Below, piece by piece: positions 25,171-35,517 of a DNA stretch of 64,000 nucleotides. Each line of letters opens with the position of its first letter. The stretch's first letter is position 1. Origin of the DNA: Aquanectria penicillioides. Taxonomy: Eukaryota > Ascomycota > Sordariomycetes > Hypocreales > Nectriaceae. A model generated the notes under the pieces. It was not told the DNA's origin. It did not search any database and was given only the letters and a program-made list of their open reading frames with translations. The translations under genes and the position numbers were made by a program. Where the stretch lies: positions 2,604,001-2,668,000 of the forward strand of contig PYIU01000007.1 in assembly GCA_003415625.1 (NCBI GenBank), written 5' to 3'.

Positions 25171-25194
25171 GTCGTAGTCGTCGTAGTCGTCGTA

Positions 25195-25227
<33 letters not shown>

Positions 25228-25228
25228 C
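25171..25228. repeat. GTC/GTA triplet repeat
   Basis: About nineteen triplets, mostly GTC with interspersed GTA, ending in CCTC. A second, looser GTC/GTT tract follows at about 25634-25680. Both lie far upstream of the gene starting at 26069 and are not inside a supported coding region. Confidence 0.85.
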
Positions 25229-26068
25229 TCGCTCCTGTCTGGTTCTGGTTCTGTACCTAGTCCCTCAAAATCCTGCCCTTGGTGATGTGATTCCGCGATA
25301 ACAGTCGATTCCCTCCTCAGTCCTCACAGAGACACGCGCGCACACACGCACCCCGGCTCGCAATTCTGTCGGCCCATTGGACTCGAGGGACCTGCAGCCG
25401 GCTTCGGCAAACAACCGTAATCAATCACAACTTTTTCTCTCTCTCTTCCCTTCTATGCCACCCTGCTTGCCTTCCTTTCCCCTCCCCTCCAGTTCTCGGT
25501 CTAGTCCCTGATCCAGGTCCAGCTCAAAGTTCCCGTTCCAGCCTTGTTGCCTCGCATTTCCCCTCCTCCTCTTTTCGTCCTTCCTCTTTCTTCCTCTATC
25601 TACCTTTCTCTATCCTCAGCGTGCCCTATTATCGACGTCGTCGTGTTCGTTGTCGTCGTTGTCGTCGTCGTCGTTGTCGTATCTAACTACTTCGTACATA
25701 CCTCGCATGCTCTACATACTCACCTGCCTGTCTGACGACGACTGACCACTTCTTCATCTTTGGCCAGCCACGTATTCACCCCCTCCGTCTAAGCGAACCT
25801 TTTTGCTAGAGCTACCCATCGTCATTTCTCGTAGTCAAGCAAAGCCAAGACAAGACAAGAAAAGACAAGAAAAGTCAAACTCGTCTAAGCCAACCACACA
25901 TCCTGACTACACACTGCTCGTTAAGCTCGGGGAGCCTCCATCCCGCAGCTTCAGCCCTATACCTATACGAATCCGTCGACTTACACCCAGCATCAACCAG
26001 ACAAATAAACACCACCTCTCAACCCACCCCCTCCCAGCTTCCACCAACCATCGTCAATCATCCCCGCG

Positions 26069-28367
26069 ATGCCCGCGCCATACTCGGACAACCTATACTC
26101 CGCGGCTGACTCCTCAGACGACGATGTCGATGCCCTCTCTCCAACCGACGGCTACTTCCACGCGTTCAACCGGGACGCCGCGTCGTCGTCATCATCCCAC
26201 CCCTTTGACCGCACCGCTCCCAACATCCCCCGCAGGTCCAATGTCCTAGTCGAGGACCCGACCCTGGCCGCCGAGTCCAAGGCTCGGGAGGCGGCTTCCG
26301 AGAGGGCTCAGTTAAATAGCAACGAGGCCGGTGGGCATGGCTCAATGCTTCCTTACACCAGTGACTTTGGTAGATATCACCCGTCAAACGTCTCGACCTC
26401 GCCTCCAGGCCACAGCCATCGACGAAGCGTCGACGAAGAGCACAACTCGCATTCTCCAACAATCGATCAATTGGTTTCTCCATACATCAGCCACCGCCCT
26501 CCTCCCGTCCCCACCGCCTTGTTCTCCTCTCACCACCGCGAAGCCCCTCCCGCTTATACACCGTCTCCAACCTCACCACCCCCAACAGGCTATCAGACCT
26601 TTGGTCCTTCGCACTCGACAATGGGTCTTCCGGAAGAGCAACAGAGACTCATCCCCCGCGGACCCGAGTCCATGGGCGGCCCTCCCGCCTCGCCCGGCTT
26701 CTCTCGCTGGCGACACTTCAGGGACTCTATCATGAGTGCCAATTTGAGGGCAACTCTCAAGAAGGCCCTTGGTGTGCTCGTCATCTTCTCAATTGTCTTC
26801 GCCTTGTTTGGTAGCATCGTTTTCCGATCCAAAGACAAGGTAAGGAAGGGTGATATCCTCTGGTATATGGGGTGATGGATTTGCTCACATGCATGCAACA
26901 GGGCCCTGGTCTTGTCGGCGAAGAGCCGGTCAACCCCCGGACATGGACAATAGCGAACTCACATGGACGCCCATCAAAGGTTGCCTCAACGAGAACCTCG
27001 AACGCTTCAGGTCGACTGTGTCAGTCGAGACACGATACACCCGCAACCTCTCTGTCGTGCAGACTATAGAGGAGGACGACGAGGGAGGCTCGAGCTGGTC
27101 TCCCCACATCACCGGCGACATCATTCTCCGGCCCACTGATGGCGCATCCCCCGGTACTATTGAGTTCGAGGTCCTAGCCAACAGCAAGGATCTTGACGTC
27201 AAGTTTGCCCTGGACAAGGAGACGCAAACGTTCCATATCACCACTCCGAGGAGGGTTCAGTGGGGTTCACCCAATGCCGGCCCATGCATCCAGATCCGTG
27301 CTACGGTTTGGATCCCCCGCGAATCTATCCTCAATACCTTTACCATAGATGCCGTGCACCTGGACGTCTCGATCAAAGAGGGCTTCATCCTGGGCGCCCT
27401 CAATCCCGTCAACATCCGCACCGTTGTCGGAGACGTCAAGACGCCAACGCCGAAGAAGGACAGCACCGACAATATCCTCCCTTACACGCTCTCTGCTCGG
27501 GAGATTTACATCTCCACCGTCAGCGGCGACATCCGGGGCTGGTTCCCGCTCTACGACGTGCTCGACCTCAAGTCCAACTCGGGCGAGATCATCACCGAGG
27601 TGGGCCCCAAGCCCGCAAACCCGGAAAAGGTCCAGCCGGCCGTCTTCCGGGGACGCTCGCTCTCCGGCGACATCGAGGTGATCGAGCCCATCGACGACGC
27701 CAAGGCTGCTGCCCGTCCGGACAAGGAGTTCCCGCCGCGCGACTACATTCTGGACCTGAACACGGCGTCTGGCGACATTACTGCTAAAGCGGCCGTTTCG
27801 TCTCGCATCCACGTCGGCTCCCAGTCGGGAGACTTGAATCTGACCCTGTGGCCGGTGCTGGATTCGGAGCTGCTCAAGGGAGAGGAGACGGACATGCCAG
27901 AGTACAAGACGGACACCAAGAGCGGCGAATCCACCATCGTCCTCCTGGAGCCCCTGTGGACAAGCCTGGCTACCATCGGCGAGGTCATGCCTCCCCTGAC
28001 CGACGAGGACCTCGAGACCGACAACGAGCCCTACATCGTCAAGCCCAAAGCCGGCAAGACAGACAACTCCTTCATCGTGGCCGACACGCCCGCCCTTTCG
28101 GTCCTGATTTCGCAGCACACGTCCATCAGCGGCGACATCAAGATCGAGTACCCGGCCTCCTGGGAGGGCGGCCTCTACGCCAAGACCATTTCCGGCTCGC
28201 AAAACGTCCGCGGCGAGGGCCTCGAGGTCAGCCGGGACGGGCGGCCGTGGAACAAGAAGGTCCGGGGACGAAAGGGCTCGGGACACTCGCTGCTGGACAT
28301 TGAGAGCGTCTCTGGAGACCAGAACGTGCTGATTGGCAAGGACATTGAGAACAAGAAGGAGGAGTGA
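26069..28367 (+). CDS. Single-pass membrane protein with SGD-repeat (DUF4097-like) domain, one apparent base loss
   Basis: Two exons, 26069-26839 and 26902-28367; 745 aa when one base is restored in the C5 run at 26934-26938. The N-terminal 230 residues are acidic and Ser/Pro-rich (SSDDDVDALSPTDG, PPPAYTPSP-type segments) and probably cytosolic. A single hydrophobic segment follows (ALGVLVIFSIVFALFGSIVF, about residues 233-252), flanked by Lys. The large C-terminal part has repeated SGDI/SGD motifs (HITGDIIL, TVSGDIRG, SLSGDIEV, TASGDITA, SQSGDLNL, SISGDIKI, SVSGDQNV), the pattern of the beta-helical DUF4097 putative adhesin fold, and ends Lys/Glu-rich. Function unknown; topology suggests a cell-surface or organelle-lumen domain. 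Around the break the one-base correction joins LVGEEPVNP to PDMDNSELTWTP. Confidence 0.78.
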
Positions 28368-29678
28368 GATTGTGTAAACAAAGATGAGATGAGATGGGAT
28401 AAGACAAGATAAAGACAAAGATAGGACAGGACGGGGTTAGGGGCCATGATGGGACAGGAACTGGCGTGAATGAGAGACAGATGGGAGGATCGAGAGTACG
28501 TGTGTGTTGCACGCAGACACAACTCGAGGCGTTTTCTTTCTTTCTTTTTTTACATACGATTTCTTTTATTCGGCGTTGGCAAGCAATGGAGATCGAGATC
28601 ATGACATACACACATAGGGTATAATATAGTTACTAGTTTTTTCGATTTGGATAGGGTCAATTTGTTAAAAGCGCCGAGTCACTCGCTGACATGTCATTTT
28701 TCTTCCTCGAGTACCGCAGCATGATTGATAAGAAAGAAGTGAAAAAAAAAGAGAAGAAGAGAAGAGAAATGAATAAATAAAAGGCAAGAAGAAGAAGCAA
28801 AACGGAGAACCATTGTAGTAGTTCAAAAAGAAGCCCCTCCCCTAAAAGAAAAAGAATAGGAAGTGCGGGAAAAAAAAATTGAAATAAGAGGGTTATTAAA
28901 AATTGGTATGAACCAGATTTTTTTTGTTTCGTGTTCTGTGCATCGTCAACTAGAAAACAAGGAGCACAGCTCCGCCCAAACTGATATGTGTGTATGTGTG
29001 CGTGCACTCTTTCACTCTTTGTCTCTTGTGTCCCCGAGATAATGATCAACCTTGTTCCTATTGCCTTTGCCTTTGCCTTTGCCATGCCTGTGCCTAACCT
29101 GCATCATCTATATACGTGTGCTGTGGTTTCCAACAATACGTTTCACACACTTGACAAAGTAAGCCGCCCAAACCAGAAGCCAAAAAAAAAAAAAATTCAG
29201 TTCATAACATGTTAAAAAATGTTGGGATCAAGAAACGAACAAGGAAATAAAAAGCAACAACAACCATGACGAAAAAAACCACAAAGGTCCAATAAAAAAC
29301 CCAAATAAACAAACAAGAGTATCTCCGAGTTGAGGGGGAGGAGGGGTATCCGTAACAGCAATACATCAGGTCATAAGTTCTGCGGTCGTGAAAAGGGACG
29401 TGATTCCATGAACGCGCGGGCGAGTGTCCTTGTCCCGCAAATAAATCAATCGTAACATCGGGAAGTAATAAAAAAACTGAAGCACCAAATCCGCCGCCGG
29501 GCCCGGGTGATTCATGGTATATGTCCCATCGTAAAAGATGCCAAATCGTGGTTAAGTAGTAGTTGGGGGCTGAGTCGTGAGGTAGAGTGGAGTGTGGCGT
29601 GGTAGAGGAGGGTGAAGAAAGAGGGCGTTCGGGGGTGGGTGGATGAATGAATACGTTGGTCGTAAGTGAGCCTCTTGT
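28368..29678. other. Convergent 3' region, A/T-run-rich
   Basis: A 1.3-kb space between converging stops. It is rich in A-runs (28741-28749, 28869-28876, 29183-29195) and in AATAAA-like words, in keeping with the 3' ends of both neighbours. No gene is supported; Phe-rich frames come from the homopolymers. Confidence 0.55.
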
Positions 29679-31276
29679 CTAGTCATCCACATCCCAGGGC
29701 AAATCACGGTTGGTGACGGTGGTGCAGGTCAGATACGTGATGCCCTCGCCGGCCCGTGTGGTGCCGTTCATGTCCAGCTCGAGCCCGCTGCCCATGAGGG
29801 GCCGCACAATCTCGCGGGCCATGGCCTTCATCTCCTCGATGCGCTTCTCGAAGCGGCGCAGGTTGTCGCGGCTGTACAGCTCGGGCGTCAGCTTGAGGAA
29901 GCGCTTGCACTCGTCGTGGTTCAGGAATGATGCCGGGCTGGCGGTGCCGAGGGTGCGATACGTGCGGCCGACGGACACAAGCGGCGGAACAACGGGTGGC
30001 AGGGCAGGGCGGTTTCCGTCACGGAGTTTGCATGGCGGCGCTGATCCTGAGGCGGCGGAGGCGGCGAGGTGTGGTCGGCGAGCCACTGGCGGAAGAGGCT
30101 GACGGCTAGCCAGTCGAGATAGTGCGTGCTGGGAGCTATGCGCTCGCCGCGGCTGTTGGTCAAACCTACACGGAAGAGGCGTCCTTCGACCCGATTGACC
30201 ATGTCCTCGAGCTCGTCGACCTTGTCCTCGATAATGTCCAGCACCACGTCGGGCAGAGCGGCGCGCAGACTGCGCTCGCCGAGGGGCCACTGGCCGACGA
30301 CGTGGATGAGGGCCTCCTGAAAGATGACCTTGGAGCGGGCGAGGTATCCTAGACGCAGGTACGAGATCGGGTACTTGGCGATCTGCTTCCAGAGGCGGGA
30401 CTGGAACTGGAGCATGTGATGGTCGACGCGGGGCCCCACGACGGCCAGGGCATCGTACTGGTCGGCGAGGGTCAGCAGGCTCTTGCACTGAACGTATGCA
30501 TCTGCGACATTGACGCCGTCGAGCACGGGCGGGTAGTTGTAAAAGATGCGGAAGAGGTTGTCGTAATCGCGGAGGAGATCCTGGTCGGCCTGAGAGAGCG
30601 GCGGTGGCTGTGGCTGGTGGTGGGACGAGAGGCCGAGGTTGGCGACGGAGCGGAAGAAGTGACTCGACGACGAGGTGGTGAGCGAGCGCGAATGCTTTGC
30701 GTGGCCGGAGCGCGAGCTGCTGGTGTTGGCGATTGTGGCGGATCCCGGGAAGATGGACTGCGCCGCCATGTCACTTGACGACTCATCCCTCTGAACGAGC
30801 ATGGGGATGTCGTTGTTGCCGGCGTTGGGATCCAGCTCATATCGCCATCGCCTCCCAGGCACCGAGGATTCCCGTACTGACGACCCGTCATCGCTGCCAT
30901 TTACAGAAGACCCCGTGCCGTTTTCTGAGACGCGGGAAAGCTCATTGCCGGCGGCGAGCGGGCGCGCACGAGACCATTCGTTGGATGTGCTGGTCTCGAA
31001 GAAGCCGGAGCATCTCGTGAGAGTGTGGCGATGCAGGAGATACCGGTTCTGCGCGGGGGCCTGGCCGACGGAACCTTCGCGGGCGCGGATGATGATCTCG
31101 ACATCGCCGCTGTTCGCGAAGACCGGGAAGTCGTTCTGCGGCACGTACGAACCGCCGCCGGCGTGCGAACGGTTGTAGCGCTTCGTGCGAGAGAGTGAGG
31201 ACGGGCGAGAGACGACTGAGGAGGGGCCGCGGCGGGAGTAGGTTGAGGCGGGAGGTGGTTCGAGCGTGGACACCAT
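29679..31276 (-). CDS. BTB/POZ domain protein, one apparent base loss
   Basis: Single exon, 532 aa when one base is restored. Residues about 50-100 carry a BTB-like start: DVEIIIRAREG, then YLLHRHTLTRCSGFFET, the usual fungal BTB core. A Ser-rich insert follows (SSSRSGHAKHSRSLTTSSSS), then a helical region (DYDNLFRIFYNYPPVLDG, YVQCKSLLTLADQYDAL) like the second half of fungal BTB proteins, with a long helical C-terminus (FLKLTPELYSRDNLRRFEKR) ending DLPWDVDD. Near 30027-30029 the frame breaks: an AAA on the coding strand needs a fourth A to join QRRHAK to LRDGNRPALPP. Without it the protein ends about 30 residues later in unrelated sequence. Function unknown; BTB proteins often act as homodimers or cullin-3 adaptors. 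The start ATG at 31276 precedes a disordered N-terminus (MVSTLEPPPASTYS). Confidence 0.82.
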
Positions 31277-31550
31277 GGGTGCGTCGTGTGCGAAGTATAT
31301 CCCTGTTTGCTGTACGGTGCGATGCGGTGCGGTGCTGTGCGATGCTTTGCTGGTGTGCCGGGGGGGGGGGGGGATAATTTGGGATGGTGGTGAAGATTGG
31401 ATTGATTGAAATTGGGGGATTGATCTGTTGTGCAGTGCAACAGGAGGCCGTCTGATTGATGATTGCGAAAATCCCTAGCGCGGCAACGGCGGAGAAATAG
31501 GAGACGGGGCCAAATTGGTAGTGGCCTAGTTGAAGTTGGTGTGGTGTACT

Positions 31551-31582
31551 TGGTGGTGGTGGTGGTGGTGGTGGTGGTGGTG
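31551..31582. repeat. TGG triplet repeat
   Basis: Perfect TGG repeat of about ten units in the BTB gene upstream region. Confidence 0.9.
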
Positions 31583-32361
31583 ATAATTTAATGGTTCACA
31601 TGGGGAGCCAGAGCCAAAGAGTTGAAGTGGGCGGCGCGGCGCGTATTGTTGACTTGACGGAGGGTGGAAGGTGGGCTGCGTTGCGCCAGCGACAAAAAGT
31701 GAGCGTGCAGGTGTGTGAATGGACCCGGGAACCCGCGACTAGTTGGTAGCACGGAGGATTGAGAGAGCGAGCTGGGGATTACCAACAAGGGGAAAAAGGG
31801 CCAAGCAAAGGGCCAAGGAAGAGAGGAACCCGGACAGGGAAGAAGGAAAAGAAGAAAGAGGGAAAGAAAAAAAAAAAAAAAAAAGAGAAGAGAAAAGGAA
31901 AGAGAAGTTGAACAAGGGAAAACAACAGAAAGACGATGAGAGAGACAACAGGAAACTGGGGTTTCTGCAATAGATGTGGGAGGGAAAAAAGGAAACCCGA
32001 TGAGCAGACTGGCGAGAGCGAGGAAGAAAGAGAGGGAGGGTCGCGATTGAGGGAGAAATGGGAAGTGGAAGCAGTGTGAATGGTGGCACCGGGGTTGGCT
32101 TTGACTGCCACGAGGACGACCAGTGGATCGTTCTAGCGTGCCCAGGGTTACTTTTTAGTTACAGGCCAAGCGGTGCTCCCATTCCCAGTTACCTGGGTGC
32201 GAGCTGGGATGCGGGATGGGGGTCAAGGTCCCCCGTTAAATGTCGTCGTCGGGAATCGGCGTGCCGGCGGCCAAATCAAACACGGGCCGGGACCGGGGCT
32301 GGAGTTTTGTTTGGTGTCGGCGGTTTGGATTTGGTTGATTTGATATGTAGATGACTGCCAG

Positions 32362-32392
32362 TCTTTCTTTCTTTCTTTCTTTGCGTGTGTGT

Positions 32393-32428
<36 letters not shown>
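32362..32428. repeat. Compound TTTC then TG microsatellite
   Basis: Five TTTC units are followed directly by about twenty TG units with one interruption (GAG at about 32398). Confidence 0.9.
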
Positions 32429-32431
<3 letters not shown>

Positions 32432-32573
32432 TTGTTTGTTTGTTTCTTTCCCACTGGTATGGTTTGCTGTTCACCTTTCTCCGGAACTCGTTTCCTCTCT
32501 AATTATCTTCTTCGTCTTCTTTTTCTTTTTCTCCTTCCTTCAATCCTCTTTCTCTGTCAGCCTGTCTCTCTCT

Positions 32574-32580
<7 letters not shown>

Positions 32581-32617
<37 letters not shown>
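32581..32617. repeat. TC dinucleotide repeat
   Basis: About eighteen TC units in a C/T-rich context. Confidence 0.9.
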
Positions 32618-32624
<7 letters not shown>

Positions 32625-33589
32625 GGTATTCTAATTTCGTTCCAGGAGTGATCCTAAGTGGGATTGGTTGGCTGAAAATTTTTTTTTTTTGTTTTTTCAA
32701 TGCTTGATAGCCGAGGTCACAGAGAGAGTGAGCGGACATGCCCGGACGACTAAAGCAACAGAGGCAGCAGCAGAGGCAGGAGCATGAAGCTTGGAAATGA
32801 GAGAGGAGGCACAGAGAGCGGAGGGACCCGTCATGAAGGGCACGGGTAGCGGGCGGGGGGGAGGGAAAAGGAAGGGCCAAAGAGAGAGAGAGAGAGGAAA
32901 AAAAAAGACGGGGCCCGAAGAACGGGGGGCGAGAGAATAAAGATGAGAGGCCGGATAGCGCAGAGACGCGCAGAAGAAAAAGCGCCCAGAAAGTGAACGA
33001 TGGAAGCGAGAGAAGCGAGAGAATGGTCTAAGATGACAAGAGAAAAAAGCGCGATGGAGGGGATTTTGGCTGCGGTTTCGCCCTGCCACGGCAGACCGAC
33101 GCCTCTTGGACGTGCTCTGGTCCCGGATGGCCCCAGCTCGGTCCCAGTTCGGTCCCAGTTTGGTGTGTTTGGGCGGGTGGCTATTGGTGTAAGTGCTCAT
33201 GGATTTCTTTGGGTGCGCCTGCAGAGGTGGTGTTGTCGCTGCTTCTCCGGCGGTGGTGGTGTTGTACACCTCAATTTCAAAAGTCACCTCCAATGCGTCC
33301 ATTATGTGTGCTTCATGTACGCTCATGTAGGCAAGGTGTGTGTCTTGCTTGTGTGGTGCCGGCTGTTTGGTTGGCGCTGGAGGGATGAATGGATCCCTTG
33401 CCGTCCGGTGCTTGGGTCCCGGTGGTCTGTGGTGCCCGCCCTGCGGTGTATACTGCGGTGTACTGAGTGTACCTGCTGCGGTGTACTGCCGTGTCCTGTC
33501 AAACCTGCGCGGCGGTGCAGTTGCGGTGCAGTTGTGGTGCAGTAGTAGTCCAGTGGCAGCCCTGTGGTGGATGGACGGACAGACGGCGG

Positions 33590-33590
<1 letters not shown>

Positions 33591-33628
<38 letters not shown>

Positions 33629-33636
33629 TTGTCTGT
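33591..33636. repeat. CTGT tetranucleotide repeat
   Basis: About eleven CTGT units, the last ones degenerate (TTGT). Confidence 0.9.
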
Positions 33637-33946
33637 CCGCGTCTGTCCGTCTGCGTCTGTCTATCCCGTGCTTGTCCTATGTATGGTCGCTGCTCGCCGC
33701 TTCTCCTCCTTCATCCACATCCGCATCCACATCCACATCCACCACCCACCCCCATCCATGCCTTTCCTGCCTCATGCCCCGGGCCACCTAGCGCACCGCT
33801 CGCTCGCCCAACTCTTGATGCCTGTTGGGCCCTCATGGCGTCCAATGGCTCCTTGTCCAGTGAGCTAAGATGGGCGTGTGCGGGCTGCCTCTGCATTTTT
33901 TGGACTCACACACACCACACATGATCGCAGACTTATTAACAACGCA

Positions 33947-33947
<1 letters not shown>

Positions 33948-33990
<43 letters not shown>

Positions 33991-34047
33991 TTCTCGCTCA
34001 CTTGCTCAGTCATACGCACACACACACACACACAACACACACACACC
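33948..34047. repeat. Paired CA dinucleotide repeats
   Basis: Two CA tracts (33948-33984 and 34015-34047) separated by a 30-bp unique piece; the second is interrupted by AAC. Confidence 0.9.
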
Positions 34048-34145
34048 CGCTCCCACTCCCACTGTTTCATTCTCCCCAAGAGCCGCTCTCAGCCTTTCGA
34101 ACAAGCCTCTGCTTCCCATTCATGTGACGTCGATCAACTTGGGGG

Positions 34146-34175
34146 TTTTTTTTTTTTGCCCCCCCCCCCCCCCCT
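34146..34175. repeat. T12 followed by C17
   Basis: Adjacent T and C homopolymers separated by one G. Runs of this length are prone to assembly error. Confidence 0.85.
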
Positions 34176-35517
34176 CCACTCCATCTGGTGGCCTCCTGGT
34201 TCCCCGTGGTTCACACATTGTTAGCCCAAGATCGTGTTTCTATGGCTGAAGGCGAACTCGTCGCCCAACACTGGGCTGGGCTAGCTCCGGAGTCGGGAGG
34301 GGGGTGCGCTATTGCTGCTGCTGCTTGCTGCTGGCTGCTGCTACTACTGCTGCGTATGCCTGATGCTGATGCCGATGCCCTGTCTCTCCGTCCATCCAAG
34401 TGCACTGCTGCGTTGTCCGTCATATCATGTCATTGTAGTAGTCATGCTGCCGCTTGCTGCTCGCTACTCGCTCCTTGCTGCGCTTGCTGGCTGCTTTGGC
34501 TTGGCCCCTCCCTCCATCCCGGTCCTCCGCCTTTCGTCTCCGCCTTTCGTCGCCGTGACTCCATCCCCGTTTCCCTCGTGCTCGCTCGCTCACTCGCTCG
34601 CCCATCCGCTCCCTTCCGCGTAATGAAACCTTCTTTCGTTCGGCCAGCTTCCTTTCTCGTTCCCTCGACTCAACCGGCTGCCCCCGACACCCAATATGAC
34701 TCCTCCCCTGTAGGGAACAACCCGGCAAGAACATGTTCCACCCTCTGAAGTGTCATATGCACAACCTAATTTCCCCTCATCTGTCGTCCCGTCTACTAGT
34801 AGCCTGCGTGTGGGCGTGGGCGTCCATCAAGTTGCGTCTGTACTGGATATGTAGCTGTGGCATGTATGTACGGTCGCTGTCGGCCTCATATGTGCATTGA
34901 GTGTCACAGACTTACATGCGTTGATGCCTTTGACGCCTATGAGGGCCGGCGCGCGGGCCGCTGCACACGCTGCTGCACCGTCCACTGGGCCTCCCCCAGC
35001 CGACCCCCCCCCAAAGTCTGCCGCTGCCGCTGCCGCCGCATCTTTTAGCGCTCTCGGTACCTGTCTAGTAGGTACCTTCGGGCGGGCTGCGGGCGGGCTG
35101 CACGGGTTGTTCGGGCTCTCATCCTACTCGGCCCCACCAAAGGCTTGCTTGACTGCCCCGAGCCTTGGTAGGTCGGCGCCCTGGAGCCCAAGTTTAGCAC
35201 CGGCAGCTGCTGGAGCCCGCCCCCCCTCCTAATGCGCTGTAGCTCTGTACTGTAGCGCTGCGTGGAAGCGAAACGGTAGAAGCCTCACCCGTCCCGGCCG
35301 TCAATGCCAGCCGAGCATCGCGGCCGAAACTTTTTTCTTCTCTCACTCTCCCCGCAAGTGTCCGTCTTGACGTCTCGCCGCCGACAACGCATTGCTCTCT
35401 TGCACTGCTCCGCCATCTTCCGCCCGCCGCCCGCCGCCCTCTGGCCTCTGGCCTCCGAAGCTCCGATCCCTCGCATGGCCAATCGTCGTCCCGGCTTCTC
35501 TCGTACCAGATGATGGA

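Larger units (their letters stand above)
23365..26068. other. 2.7-kb gene-free region with triplet repeats
   Basis: It contains a run of 27 A (24527-24553), a GGGATT repeat near 24376-24395 and two GTC-rich tracts (25171-25228 and about 25634-25680). The strongly pyrimidine-rich stretch 25430-25620 and the A-rich stretch 25843-25880 lead into the next gene and are probably its promoter and long leader. No coding gene is supported; the Val-rich open frames are translations of the triplet repeats. Confidence 0.55.
31277..35517. other. 4.2-kb divergent intergenic region packed with microsatellites
   Basis: Between the BTB gene (leftward) and the lysidine-synthetase-type gene (rightward). Repeats: G14 (31360-31373), TGG (31551-31582), A18 (31867-31884), TTTC (32362-32382), TG (32383-32428), TC (32581-32617), CTGT (33591-33636), CA (33948-33984 and 34015-34047), T12 then C17 (34146-34175). 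Nothing in it looks coding: Cys/Val/Ser-rich or Arg/Glu-rich frames are repeat translations. Confidence 0.65.

Noticed and set aside
25171..25228. Regular short repeats that might be taken for a CRISPR array
   Set aside because: They are plain triplet microsatellites with no spacers, in a eukaryotic genome.
27267..28418. Long open frame of 383 codons on the minus strand
   Set aside because: It is the antisense shadow of the SGD-repeat membrane protein gene, whose GC-rich third positions keep the opposite strand open; no domain is visible in it.
32399..32707. Cys/Val- and Ser/Leu-rich open frames over the TG and TC repeats
   Set aside because: They are translations of dinucleotide repeats; open frames of this type appear in all frames over such tracts.
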